A DNA stretch of 64,000 bases from Variovorax sp. J22P240 (GTDB taxonomy: Bacteria > Pseudomonadota > Gammaproteobacteria > Burkholderiales > Burkholderiaceae_C): the NCBI RefSeq assembly GCF_030316855.1, contig NZ_JASZYR010000012.1, forward strand, positions 62,001 through 126,000, written 5' to 3'. Below, one piece after another: positions 34,774-43,564 of this stretch. Position 1 is the stretch's first letter, and each line of letters begins with the position of its first letter. The notes beneath the pieces were generated by a model that ran no database searches, was not told where the DNA came from, and was given only the letters and a program-made list of their open reading frames with translations. The position numbers and the translations under genes were made by a program.

Positions 34774-35400
34774 ATGGGAACGGCAGCCAAAAACTCACCC
34801 ACCATCGATGCGCAAAGCGCGTTGGCGGCTCAGGCGGCGCTCGCCGCCGGCCAACCCAACGGCGCGGGCGAAAGCTCCGGCGTCGACAAGATGCGCGAAT
34901 TGTTGTTCGGCAACCAGATGCAGGACTACGACAAGCGCTTTTCCATCCTCGAGGATCGCTTCCAGCAAAGGCTGCGCGACCTGGAGGCGGAGTCGACCCG
35001 CAGCCTGGGCAGCCTCGAATCGACGATGAAGAAGCAGCTCGAGTCGGTCGCCGGCCAGTTCCGCGAGGAAAAGGACCTGCGCTCCGATGCCGACAAGGAG
35101 CTGGAGCGCAGCCTGCGCGATCACACGCAGGCGCTGGAGAAGCGCCTCGCCCAGGTGTCCGAGCAGCTCGCGCGGCACGAGCGCGAGTTCACGGACCGGC
35201 TGAGCCATGAGGTCCAGGCGCTGCGCGAGGACATCAAGCGGCGCCAGGACGACAGCCGCGCCACCACCGAGCGCATGTTCGCCGAGCTCAGCAACGTCAA
35301 GACCGATCGCAACCTGCTCGCGGGCCTGTTCGTCGAGATCGCCAAATGCCTGAACCAGGACGTCACACCCAAGGGCGGCAACGGCATCGAGCGCGGCTGA
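34774..35400 (+). CDS. Coiled-coil protein of unknown function
   Basis: This 208-residue protein has an Ala-rich, disordered start (IDAQSALAAQAALAAGQPNGAGESS) followed by a continuous coiled coil from about residue 50 to 180, rich in Glu, Arg and Leu heptads (RFSILEDRFQQRLRDLEAES). It ends with NLLAGLFVEIAKCLNQDV. It has no signal peptide. GAGGAG lies upstream of the ATG. It probably scaffolds or dimerises components of the signalling row; it is the only member without a recognised domain. Confidence 0.82.
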   Translation: MGTAAKNSPTIDAQSALAAQAALAAGQPNGAGESSGVDKMRELLFGNQMQDYDKRFSILEDRFQQRLRDLEAESTRSLGSLESTMKKQLESVAGQFREEKDLRSDADKELERSLRDHTQALEKRLAQVSEQLARHEREFTDRLSHEVQALREDIKRRQDDSRATTERMFAELSNVKTDRNLLAGLFVEIAKCLNQDVTPKGGNGIERG

Positions 35401-35458
35401 TGCGCGCTGCCGGCGCGACAGCTCGACTCGACCGATCGCGCGCCGGAGCGGAGGCGCG

Positions 35459-37318
35459 GTGAACGCGCGCCTGTCGCTGACCGCGACGAGTGCGCCCGGC
35501 AGCGCTTCCGATGAAGACCCGAACCAGCGGCTCGCCAGCTTGCTGCTGGAGTTGGCGCGCTGCGTCGATCCGGAGGTGGCCGCGAAAGTCCCGAGCCGCC
35601 TGCAGGAAGATCCGCGGCTGGAGGCGATGCGCGGCGTGCTGTTCGAACGCGAGCAGGTGGCGCTCGCGAGGCTGCAGCACAAGGTGGATGACCCGCGTCA
35701 GTTCGCCAGTGCGGTGGGCGCCGTGCTGCCCGCCGCCTTCACGCTGGCGGCACAGGACGCCCAACTCGGCCATGCGATCGCTCCCACCGTCGAGCGCGCG
35801 GCCCAGGCGTCGATTCAGAAGAACCCGGGCACCATGGTGGACATCCTGTACCCGGTCATGGGGCCGGCGATCCGCAAGGCGATTGCGGAGAGCGTCGAAG
35901 GCTCGCTGCAATCGGTCAACCAGGCGCTCAAGCACAGCCTCTCATGGCGCGGCCTCAAATGGCGCATCGAGGCCTGGCGCAGCGGGAGCACCTTTGGCGA
36001 AGTGGTGCTCCAGCACACGGCCGTCTTCCGCGTCGAACACCTCTTCCTGATCCACCGCAAGACGGGCCTCTTGCTCACGCACGTCGCGCGCGACGATGCG
36101 ACCACACGCGACCCGCAGCTGGTGTCCGCAATGCTCTCCGCGATCCAGGATTTCGTGCGCGATTCCTTCGATGAATCGGGCACCGGCGGCACCAGCGGCC
36201 GCAGCATCGACAGCCTGCGCCTCGGCGATCTGCTCCTGTGGTGTGAGGAAGGGCCGCAGGCCTTTCTCGCCGCGGTGATCCACGGCAATCCCCCTGCGAT
36301 GATTCGCACGCGGCTGGGGGAGACGCTGGGCGCCGTCCACGAGCAATGGCGCACGGCGCTCGAAGAGTTCAACGGCGACACCGCACCCTTCGAAGAGACC
36401 GCCGAACGGCTGCGCCCCTGCCTGTTGTCGCAGGACGCGGAGTCCCGCAGGAAAGTTTCGCCCCTGCTCTGGGCCATCCCGCTGGCGCTGCTGGTGGCGC
36501 TGGGCTACTGGATCACGCAACGGGTCATCGAGCGCCAGCGCGTCAACGCCTACATCGCGGCGCTGCAGGACCAGCCCGGCATCGTCGTGACAGGCTCGGA
36601 GCGCCGCGACGGGAAGTGGCTGGTGTCCGGACTGCGCGACCCGCTCGCCACGCCGCCGGAAAGCTTGCTGGCGCAGACACGCCTGGACCCGTCGCGCGTC
36701 GCCGGCCGCTGGGAGCCCTACCAGGCGCTGCATCCGGCCATCATCCTGAAGCGGCTGCAGGCGACCCTCAACCCACCGCCGACGGTCACCCTCACACAGG
36801 AGGCGGGCGGTGTCCGCGCGACGGGCAGCGCCACCCCCTACTGGATGGACAAGGCGCGTGCCTTCCTGCTGACCCTGCCTGCCGGCGCGCCCAAGGTTGA
36901 TCTGAGTGCACTGCAGGACGTGCAGGATCCGGAATACGTCCGCCTGCACGACGCGATCCAGGCCCGCCTCATTCATTTCGAGAACAACGTCGCGCGGCCC
37001 GCACCCAACCAGGAAGGCATGCTCGACGCCGTGGCCGCCGAAGTGCGCGAGCTGATCCAGGTGTCGCGCACCTTCGGATTCCCGGTGAAGGTCACGATCG
37101 TCGGGCACGCCGATGCCACCGGCAAGGAAAACTCCAACCTCGCCCTCAGCCTGGGGCGCGCGGAAGTCGTTCGCTCCATGCTGCGCACGCGCGGCGTGGA
37201 CCCGACATTCCTCGCCGTGCGCGGCGCCGGCCCGTTGGAGCCGCTGAAGCCCGGCGCCAGCGAGGACGAGTTGTCGATGAACCGGCGCGTTTCCTTCGTC
37301 GTCAGTTCCGGCGAATAG
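35459..37318 (+). CDS. Inner-membrane protein with cytoplasmic domain and periplasmic OmpA domain
   Basis: This 619-residue protein has an N-terminal soluble region of about 335 residues (DILYPVMGPAIRKAIAESV; HLFLIHRKTGLLLTHV) and one transmembrane helix (LLWAIPLALLVALGYWI). The periplasmic part has a BON-like segment and then a C-terminal OmpA peptidoglycan-binding domain (TIVGHADATGKENSNLALSLGRAEVVRSML). There is no cleavable signal. The start is GTG at 35459 with GGAG-like sequence upstream. The topology suggests that a cytoplasmic signal is coupled to the cell wall. It ends two bases before the GTPase gene. The N-terminal region recurs, from memory, in other OmpA proteins encoded beside small GTPases. 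Confidence 0.85.
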   Translation: MNARLSLTATSAPGSASDEDPNQRLASLLLELARCVDPEVAAKVPSRLQEDPRLEAMRGVLFEREQVALARLQHKVDDPRQFASAVGAVLPAAFTLAAQDAQLGHAIAPTVERAAQASIQKNPGTMVDILYPVMGPAIRKAIAESVEGSLQSVNQALKHSLSWRGLKWRIEAWRSGSTFGEVVLQHTAVFRVEHLFLIHRKTGLLLTHVARDDATTRDPQLVSAMLSAIQDFVRDSFDESGTGGTSGRSIDSLRLGDLLLWCEEGPQAFLAAVIHGNPPAMIRTRLGETLGAVHEQWRTALEEFNGDTAPFEETAERLRPCLLSQDAESRRKVSPLLWAIPLALLVALGYWITQRVIERQRVNAYIAALQDQPGIVVTGSERRDGKWLVSGLRDPLATPPESLLAQTRLDPSRVAGRWEPYQALHPAIILKRLQATLNPPPTVTLTQEAGGVRATGSATPYWMDKARAFLLTLPAGAPKVDLSALQDVQDPEYVRLHDAIQARLIHFENNVARPAPNQEGMLDAVAAEVRELIQVSRTFGFPVKVTIVGHADATGKENSNLALSLGRAEVVRSMLRTRGVDPTFLAVRGAGPLEPLKPGASEDELSMNRRVSFVVSSGE

Positions 37319-37320
37319 CC

Positions 37321-37815
37321 ATGATGCAAAAGAAAATCTGCCTGCTCGGCGCGTTCGGCGTGGGAAAGACCAGCCTCGTGCGCCGTTACGTCCACACCAT
37401 CTTCTCGGATGCCTACCTGACGACGGTGGGCGTGAAGATCGACAAGAAGGTGCTGACCGTCGGCGCGGAAGAAGTGGCGCTGATCCTCTGGGACATCGCC
37501 GGTGAGGACGAGGTCGCGGCCGTGCGCGTGAGCTACCTGCGCGGCGCGGCGGGCTATCTGCTCGTGGTCGACGGCACGCGACCCGAGACGCTGGACACCG
37601 CGGCCTCGATCCAGTCGCGCGTCAACGCCGAGATCGGCGCCGTGCCGTTCTTCGCCCTGCTCAACAAGGCAGACCTGCAGGAGGACTGGGCGATCCCGCC
37701 CGAGCGCATCGCGACGCTGGAGGCTGCGGGCTGGACCTTTCGCCGCACCAGCGCCAAGACGGGCGACGGCGTCGAAGAGACCTTCGCGGAACTGGCGGCC
37801 CAACTGGCGCGCTAG
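37321..37815 (+). CDS. Ras/Rab-like small GTPase
   Basis: This 164-residue GTPase has a full set of G motifs: P-loop GAFGVGKTS (K16), a switch I Thr in YLTTVGVKI, G3 WDIAGEDE, G4 NKAD and G5 TSAK. It resembles prokaryotic Ras-superfamily proteins more than Era/Obe-type translation GTPases. No prenylation motif or GEF/GAP is visible. It follows the OmpA-domain gene by two bases and precedes the SpoIIE gene by 14, so it is surely part of one operon. A role in polarity or envelope signalling is inference from bacterial relatives such as MglA. Confidence 0.92.
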   Translation: MMQKKICLLGAFGVGKTSLVRRYVHTIFSDAYLTTVGVKIDKKVLTVGAEEVALILWDIAGEDEVAAVRVSYLRGAAGYLLVVDGTRPETLDTAASIQSRVNAEIGAVPFFALLNKADLQEDWAIPPERIATLEAAGWTFRRTSAKTGDGVEETFAELAAQLAR

Positions 37816-37829
37816 TCGGCGATCCCGTC

Positions 37830-39044
37830 ATGCTCGACCTGCCCCCGCGGATTTCCGACTCGCTGCTGATGCTGCTGCATGCGCAGCGCGTGCTTGCGCA
37901 TCTGGTCATCGACGATGCGCAGAACCTGGTCCAGGCTGGTGGACACCTCGAACACTACGGCCTGGACGGCCTGCAATCCGGCGGCCCCGCGAGCGACCAG
38001 ATTCCTTTCCTGGAAGGCCTGCTGCCGCTCGTGGAAACGCCCTTCCTCATCCGCTCCATGGAAATGCCCAGCGGCCGCGTGGCGGACATCCATTTCTTCG
38101 CGGACGACGGCACCGTATGGGTCCTGCTGCTCGACGTGACGGCGGAATACGAAGAAGCCCGGCTGGTGCAGCAGAAGGCCTATGACATGACCCTGCTGAG
38201 CCAGCGCGAGGCCCGGCTCATCGCACAGCTCGAATCCGCCAACCAGGAACTCACGCGCGCCCACGGCGAACTCGCCGCATCCCGCGAGACCCTGCAGCTC
38301 ACCCACGACCGGCTGCAGCAAGAGTTGCGCGACGCCGAACGCTACGTGCGCGCGATGCTGCCTGCGCCGGTGTCGGAGCCCTTGGCCGTCGACTGGCGCT
38401 TCGTTCCTTCCACCGAACTGGGCGGTGATTCCTTCGGCTACCACTGGATCGACGACGAGCACTTCGCGCTCTATCTCATCGACGTCTGCGGCCATGGCGT
38501 GGGCTCCGCCCTGCTCTCGGTAGCGGTCGCCGACACGCTTCGCTCGGAGGCATTGGCGCGCACCGACTTCCGCAACCCCGCGGAGGTCCTCGCCGCACTC
38601 AATCTGGCCTACCAGATGGAAAGCCACGGCGAGCTGTTCTGTACCGTCTGGTACGGCGTCTATCACCGTGCGACCGGTCGACTTCGCTATGCCTCCGCCG
38701 GCCACCCGCCGGCCATCCTCGTGAGCGGCCCCTGCGATGCCATCGGCGATGGCCGACCCTTGCCGGCATCGGGCCCGTGCGTCGGCATCTCCCCGGCGGC
38801 CCGCTACCAGGAAGAGCAATGCGTGCTGCCTTCGCCGGCCCGGCTCTTCGTCTTCAGCGATGGCGCCTACGAAATCACCCGGCCGGATGGCTCGATGCTC
38901 GACTACGCCGCCTTCGCCGAGATGCTCACGCGGCCGGTGCGCGAGGGGCAGTCCGAGCTGGATGGCCTGCTGGACTGCGCGCGCGACGTGCATGGCCCCG
39001 GCGCGCTCGAGGACGACTTCACCATCATTCGCATGGCGCTCTGA
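37830..39044 (+). CDS. PAS-like domain plus SpoIIE/PP2C serine phosphatase
   Basis: This 404-residue protein has an N-terminal PAS-like sensor domain (residues 15-115), a coiled-coil linker (LIAQLESANQELTRAHGELAASRE, in part) and a C-terminal SpoIIE phosphatase. Metal-binding acidic residues appear in STELGGDSFGY, LYLIDVCGHGVGSAL, FSDGAYE and EDDFTIIRM. It would dephosphorylate the STAS protein encoded upstream, switching on whatever the RsbW-like kinase restrains. It is the last gene of the signalling row and convergent with the lipase-like gene. Confidence 0.9.
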   Translation: MLDLPPRISDSLLMLLHAQRVLAHLVIDDAQNLVQAGGHLEHYGLDGLQSGGPASDQIPFLEGLLPLVETPFLIRSMEMPSGRVADIHFFADDGTVWVLLLDVTAEYEEARLVQQKAYDMTLLSQREARLIAQLESANQELTRAHGELAASRETLQLTHDRLQQELRDAERYVRAMLPAPVSEPLAVDWRFVPSTELGGDSFGYHWIDDEHFALYLIDVCGHGVGSALLSVAVADTLRSEALARTDFRNPAEVLAALNLAYQMESHGELFCTVWYGVYHRATGRLRYASAGHPPAILVSGPCDAIGDGRPLPASGPCVGISPAARYQEEQCVLPSPARLFVFSDGAYEITRPDGSMLDYAAFAEMLTRPVREGQSELDGLLDCARDVHGPGALEDDFTIIRMAL

Positions 39045-39079
39045 GCGCAGCGATGCTGGCGCGCCGTCGGGCACGCCCC

Positions 39080-40807
39080 TTATCGCCAGGCGCGGGCTTC
39101 CATCCTCAGCTTGGCTGTCACGGCGCCGTTGCGTGCCACAACGGCCGCAATGGGCGCGGGCAAGGAAACCTCCACGACGATGGGCTGCGTGATGTCGACC
39201 GGGGTGAAGCGCTTGTCCACGGCGCCGCCGTGCTCAGCCCAGGTGTAGCGCACCATCCAGTCCTTCGCGGGGCCCTGGTTCGGATCCAGCTGTCGCAGGT
39301 CATCCGGGTCGAACAAGGTCACGATGAGTGAATCGCGAAACAGCGAGACGCCTTCGAAGTGACCATCGGGCCAGAACGCCTTGGCCACTTCGTAGTCCGG
39401 AGCCCTGATGCCGAGCGTGACGCTGTAGGAGATGCCCGGCTTGTCCGCCTTCACCTTGGCCGCCTTCATCATGAAGACAGTCGAAAGGTGGACCGGGTCG
39501 ACAGCAGGCGCCTGGGCCTTCAACCCCTGGTAGGTCCTGCACGCGGGCGAGTCTTCCTCCGCCTTTCGCCTGCTCAGCGACCACGTCTTACCGTGCGTCG
39601 ATACGACCAGCTCGATCTGGTAGACGGCGTCGACCTTCCGCCCTTTTTTTTCCTCGGCCTGCACGCCATCGGGCAAGGTGACTCCCTCGATGTCCAGCCA
39701 GAGGTCCACCCTGAAGTTCCCGAACAGGAAGCGGACCAGGTTCTGGTAGGCCTCTTCGCTGTTGACGATGCCGAAGTAGCCGGAATGCGAGCGGTAGGCA
39801 TAGGCGCAGGCCACCGGCTCCTCCGTCTTCTTCCCGCCCCCTTCCTTTTGATACCAGAGCGTTGCGTTGTCGATGCGCACGAGTCCGTCGCTTCCCCGGC
39901 CCACGAAGGTGCGGGACAGGCCCTTTGCCACTTCGTAGTCCATCCGGTTGGTCCCGATCATGGAGAACCAATGCGATGGCGGCGGGATCACGTCGGCAGG
40001 AAGGTAGTTCACCTTGCCGCCGATGGGCACCTGGTCGAGATAGGCCCTCATGGTGTCGCGATTGAAGGTGCCTACGTCCTTCAGGAAGCCTGGCAATGCC
40101 GGGACGTTCAGGCCCGCGAAATCGATGCCGTTGTGCGGCGTGCCATAGGTGAAGACCTTTGCGACGCAGCCCCTCACCTTCGGATAGATCCTCCTGACCT
40201 CGTCGATCTCGAGCTCGGGTACGTCGTTCCTGTCGTTCTGCATGAGCGTTCGCACCACCAGCCCGCCCATGGAGTGCGCCACGAGATAGCAGCGGAATGC
40301 GGCGTCCAGTTCCTCGTCCGTCGCATTCCGCCCGTCGGCCTTGGCCACGGCGCGCGCCGTGGGCCGCACGAGTTCCCGCACCATGGCGATCAGGCTCGCC
40401 AACTCCTTGGCGTAGTCTTCGATCGAGGAGGTCTGCCCCGTTCCACGCAGCCTCGACCCCGCGTCGTAGAACCGATGGATGATGATCGATGCGATCGGAA
40501 TGCCCTCTTCCAGCCGCTTCTTTCCCGCTTCGCCGCTTGCGTACGCCGGATCGACGATCTCCATGCCGTCCTTGTAGAGGACGTGGTAGCCGTATTCGGA
40601 TGACAGGCGCACCAGCGGAGACTCGAAAAAGTAGGACTTCGGCTTTTCCTTGTCCGCAGTTGCGCGATACACGGTGGAGCCCACGTTGAAGCCGCAGTAA
40701 GGGTCCGCGGCGGTGTCGTCGCGCTCGTCGGCGCTGAACGCGAAGCCCCTGACATAGATGACCGGGTACTTGAGGGGCTCAGGCACCGATGACTTCACTT
40801 CGGGCAT
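39080..40807 (-). CDS. Lipase/esterase-like alpha/beta hydrolase
   Basis: This 575-residue protein starts with KYPVIYVRGFAFSADERDD and has the nucleophile elbow AHSMGG (Ser about 179), followed by VFTYGTPHNGIDFA. A late RSHSGYFGIVNSE segment probably supplies the catalytic His. This layout resembles PGAP1/LCAT-type lipases. The C-terminal 200 residues are beta-rich, may bind substrate, and match no domain I know. There is no signal peptide, so a cytoplasmic or non-classically exported enzyme is expected. It is convergent with the SpoIIE gene and not obviously part of that system. Confidence 0.75.
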   Translation of the reverse strand: MPEVKSSVPEPLKYPVIYVRGFAFSADERDDTAADPYCGFNVGSTVYRATADKEKPKSYFFESPLVRLSSEYGYHVLYKDGMEIVDPAYASGEAGKKRLEEGIPIASIIIHRFYDAGSRLRGTGQTSSIEDYAKELASLIAMVRELVRPTARAVAKADGRNATDEELDAAFRCYLVAHSMGGLVVRTLMQNDRNDVPELEIDEVRRIYPKVRGCVAKVFTYGTPHNGIDFAGLNVPALPGFLKDVGTFNRDTMRAYLDQVPIGGKVNYLPADVIPPPSHWFSMIGTNRMDYEVAKGLSRTFVGRGSDGLVRIDNATLWYQKEGGGKKTEEPVACAYAYRSHSGYFGIVNSEEAYQNLVRFLFGNFRVDLWLDIEGVTLPDGVQAEEKKGRKVDAVYQIELVVSTHGKTWSLSRRKAEEDSPACRTYQGLKAQAPAVDPVHLSTVFMMKAAKVKADKPGISYSVTLGIRAPDYEVAKAFWPDGHFEGVSLFRDSLIVTLFDPDDLRQLDPNQGPAKDWMVRYTWAEHGGAVDKRFTPVDITQPIVVEVSLPAPIAAVVARNGAVTAKLRMEARAWR

Positions 40808-40847
40808 GTCGATCTCCCCGGTGGTTCCAGCCTAGATTCGTCCTTCC

Positions 40848-41216
40848 TCACTTGGCATCCATGCACGCGCGTCGCACGGCCGATCGCAACTGGCGCACGC
40901 TCACCGGTCGTTCCAGGAAGTCGGTCGCGTCGAGTCGCGCGATGTCGATGGCGGTGCGAAATGCGGTATGCGGACCCAGCACGATCACCGGCAGCGCCGC
41001 GCCGCGGTTCCTCAAGTCACGCACCAGCTTGAGCGTTGCCGCCCCGTCGACATCGGCCGACGCGATCAGGCAGTGGCCCGCAGCGCCCGGCACACTGGAA
41101 AGCAACGCTTCGCCGTCATCCACGAAGGCCACGGACTCGACGCTTCGCCCGAGTGCCGATTCGATCCACACGCGCTCATCCGGCTTGAAACCGAAGACGT
41201 GGACGATGGTGGACAT
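40848..41216 (-). CDS. Degenerate receiver-domain protein (pseudo-receiver)
   Basis: This 122-residue single-domain protein has the receiver fold pattern and aligns with the FixJ-type receiver encoded at 53.3 kb. The phosphoacceptor Asp is replaced by Ser53 (CLIASADVDG versus CLVLDVRM), the switch Lys by Arg103 (LERPVS) and the acidic pair by KPDE. It is unlikely to be phosphorylated in the usual way and may act as a decoy or binding partner. The ATG at 41216 is chosen; the longer frame reads through the promoter. Two CACGTACGT sites lie in the 267-base upstream gap. Confidence 0.72.
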   Translation of the reverse strand: MSTIVHVFGFKPDERVWIESALGRSVESVAFVDDGEALLSSVPGAAGHCLIASADVDGAATLKLVRDLRNRGAALPVIVLGPHTAFRTAIDIARLDATDFLERPVSVRQLRSAVRRACMDAK

Positions 41217-41341
41217 GGCTTCAGGCGTTCGTCTCGCGAGGCGTAGAGGGAGACCGGCTCTCCAATCACATTTGCCGAACTGGACCCCGTGAATGGTGGT
41301 CTCTACCACGCGATATGCCTATCCCGGCAGCCACGCAGCAC

Positions 41342-41351
41342 CACGTACGTA
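41342..41351 (-). promoter_or_regulatory. YACGTACGTG-type regulatory element upstream of the pseudo-receiver gene
   Basis: Read toward the gene it is TACGTACGTG, four bases, TGCGTGGC, then TGCCGGGATA. This is one of the best matches to the composite element shared by six promoters in the window. It lies 126 bases before the start codon and is inferred to bind the FixJ-type regulator. Confidence 0.55.
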
Positions 41352-41408
41352 GGCGATTCATCCTGTTCGTCCGACGCGCATTCGCCGGCAGCCTCGGGCC
41401 CGATCGAG

Positions 41409-41418
41409 CACGTACGTG
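41409..41418 (-). promoter_or_regulatory. Second CACGTACGTG site in the pseudo-receiver upstream region
   Basis: This is a perfect 10-base palindrome 58 bases beyond the first site, in the same 267-base gap. The flanking half-site and GGGATA block are weak here, so it may be an auxiliary site. Apart from these two sites I see nothing else in the gap. Confidence 0.45.
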
Positions 41419-41483
41419 GACGGTCACATCCATCCTCGGGCCCTTGCTGGTGCAGCGGTTTGCGCCGGCAATGGCCAGGAAGA

Positions 41484-43445
41484 CTACCGGGTGACGATCT
41501 GGAAGGTGCCCGGCGCCTTGTCGATCAGCGACAGGAAACGCACGAGGTCGATCTTGCTGCCGTCGATCGACAGCTGATCGGACAGCAGCGTGTCCTTCAC
41601 GCCCGCGGTACCGGCCATCATCTTGACGAAGATCGGCTTGGTCAGCGTGAGCGTCGCGTTGGCATCGGAGGCCGGCGCGGCCTTGCGATGGTGCAGCACG
41701 GCGTTCTCGACCCAGAGCTGGAAGCTTTCCTTGGTGTCGCTGAAGACCAGGTTGATCTTCATGTCCTTGCCCTCGGCGGCAGGGCCGTCGAGACCGGCCG
41801 CCATGGCGTCGAGGAAGCGCTCCACCGGTGTGTGCGTCAGCATGTCGACGAAGCCGGAGCGATCGACGCCCTTCTTCGGCGGTCCCTGGCGCAGCTCCGC
41901 CGCGGCGCTCAGGTAGCTGTTGCGCCAGGTGGAAGCCTCGGCCACGTAGCCGAGTTGTTCGTAGGTGCGCGCCAGCAGCTCTTTTGCAGCCTTGTTGCCG
42001 CTGTCTGCGAACACCACGTGATTGAGCAGTTCGGCCGTCCAGCGATAGTCGCCCTTGTCGAAGGCTGCTTGCGCCGCCTTCATGACGTTGTCGGCGCCGC
42101 CGGCCAGCGCGACATAGCGCTTGGCCGATTCCTGCGGCGGCAGCGGATCGAGGTTGGCGGGGTTGCCGTCGTATGCGCCAAGGTAGAACTGGTAGACCGC
42201 CTTCACGTTGTGGCGAAGGTCGCCGTAGTAGCCCCGCGCCCCGAAGTGAGTCTGCAGCGATTTCGGCAGCTTCACCTTCTCGGCGATTTCCCGCGGCGTC
42301 AGGCCGGCGTTGATCAGGCGCACCGTCTGGTCGTGCGTGTACTTGTAGACGTCACGATGCTTGGTGATGAAGTCGACGATGCGCTGGTTCCCCCAGATCG
42401 GCCAGTTGTGCTGGCCGAAGTAGACCTCGGCCCCGTCGAGCTGGTCGAGCGCCTGCTGCATGTAGTCGGCCCAGCGCAGCGAATCGCGCACCTTCGCGCC
42501 GCGAACGGGCAGCAGGTTGTGCATGGTCTGCGCGAGGTTCTCGGCGCCCCCGTAGGCCTTCAGAGCCGGGATCGAGAAGGTCATCTCGGCCGGCGCCTCG
42601 GCGCCCGGCACGTTGTGGAACACGAAGCGCACCCCGTCGAGTTCCATCGCCTCGGTCGGCTGGGTGACCAGGGTGGTCGGCGGCAGGATGCCGAAGGTGC
42701 CGTAGCCCACCGCCTTGCCGAGGCCCGTGTCGACCAGGCCCTTGGCCGACCGCTCCAGGTCCTTGCCGAACTGGTAGCTCGAGCGCCGCCCCATGGCCGT
42801 GCCGACCATCACGTTCTCGCTGGTCGCCTCTTCCATGAACCCGGCCGAAGCGACGATGGGCACCTTGCGCGCAGCGGCCTCCTCGGGAGAGATCACGCCC
42901 AGCGCACCGCCGAAATGGTCCATGTGGCTGTGCGAGAAGACCACCGCGGTGACGGGCTTGTTGCCCAGGTGCTTCCGCGCGAAGGCCAGCGCGGCCGCCG
43001 CCGTTTCCTTGGCGGTCAGCGTGTCGATGACGATCCAGCCGGTCTTGCCTTCGACGAGCGTCATGTTGCCGATGTCGAAGCCACGCAACTGGTAGATGCC
43101 ATCGGTGACCTTGAACAGCCCGATCTGCGCGTTCAACTGGGCATGGCGCCATAGGCTCGGGTTGACGGTCGACGGCGCGGAACCATCGACGAACTTGAAC
43201 GCGTCGAAGTCGATCAGCACGCTGCCATCGGCGCCCATGATCTTGCCTTCGGGGCGGGCGATGAAGCCACGCTGCGCGTCTTCGAAGCTTTGCCGCTCGT
43301 TCAACGGCAGGATCTCCTCGAAGACCGCATTGGCCGCGACGGTCGGCGCCGTCGCGTCGCCCGACGCTGCGCCACCGCCCTGGCCGCAAGCGCCCAGCAT
43401 GAGGATGAGTGCCGCCGCGAGCGGCGCCTTGAGAAATGGCGTCAT
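41484..43445 (-). CDS. SDS-hydrolase-type alkylsulfatase (metallo-beta-lactamase fold)
   Basis: This 653-residue exported protein has a lipobox-like signal end (LMLGACGQGG) and a metallo-beta-lactamase domain with SHSHMDHFGG and further ligands near EEATSENVMVG and GQHNWPIWGN. A helical dimerisation domain and a C-terminal SCP2-like domain (KINLVFSDTKESFQLWVEN) follow. This three-domain layout is that of SdsA1-type sulfatases, which cleave primary alkyl sulfates. A CAGGAGACTTCC leader precedes the ATG at 43445. It is divergent from a LysR gene with a 119-base shared promoter region, so LysR control is likely. Confidence 0.9.
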   Translation of the reverse strand: MTPFLKAPLAAALILMLGACGQGGGAASGDATAPTVAANAVFEEILPLNERQSFEDAQRGFIARPEGKIMGADGSVLIDFDAFKFVDGSAPSTVNPSLWRHAQLNAQIGLFKVTDGIYQLRGFDIGNMTLVEGKTGWIVIDTLTAKETAAAALAFARKHLGNKPVTAVVFSHSHMDHFGGALGVISPEEAAARKVPIVASAGFMEEATSENVMVGTAMGRRSSYQFGKDLERSAKGLVDTGLGKAVGYGTFGILPPTTLVTQPTEAMELDGVRFVFHNVPGAEAPAEMTFSIPALKAYGGAENLAQTMHNLLPVRGAKVRDSLRWADYMQQALDQLDGAEVYFGQHNWPIWGNQRIVDFITKHRDVYKYTHDQTVRLINAGLTPREIAEKVKLPKSLQTHFGARGYYGDLRHNVKAVYQFYLGAYDGNPANLDPLPPQESAKRYVALAGGADNVMKAAQAAFDKGDYRWTAELLNHVVFADSGNKAAKELLARTYEQLGYVAEASTWRNSYLSAAAELRQGPPKKGVDRSGFVDMLTHTPVERFLDAMAAGLDGPAAEGKDMKINLVFSDTKESFQLWVENAVLHHRKAAPASDANATLTLTKPIFVKMMAGTAGVKDTLLSDQLSIDGSKIDLVRFLSLIDKAPGTFQIVTR

Positions 43446-43525
43446 GGAAGTCTCCTGAATAGTCTGTTGGGGGCCGCTGTCCGGGCCGTAGCCTCGAAGA
43501 ATGCCGAAAGGACATGCAGACGTCC

Positions 43526-43546
43526 AATGCATAATGAAGAAGCATT
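43526..43546. promoter_or_regulatory. Inverted repeat AATGC-N11-GCATT in the sulfatase/LysR promoter gap
   Basis: The repeat lies 18 bases before the LysR start in the divergent region. Interrupted dyads of this size are typical LysR-regulator binding sites, which often autoregulate and control the divergent gene. Assignment rests on symmetry and position only. Confidence 0.4.
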
Positions 43547-43564
43547 CATTGCGTGGAGCGCATG

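Noticed and set aside
41289..43154. 621-residue plus-strand frame across the alkylsulfatase gene
   Set aside because: Low-complexity shadow of the minus-strand enzyme; it also runs through the promoter sites of the pseudo-receiver gene.
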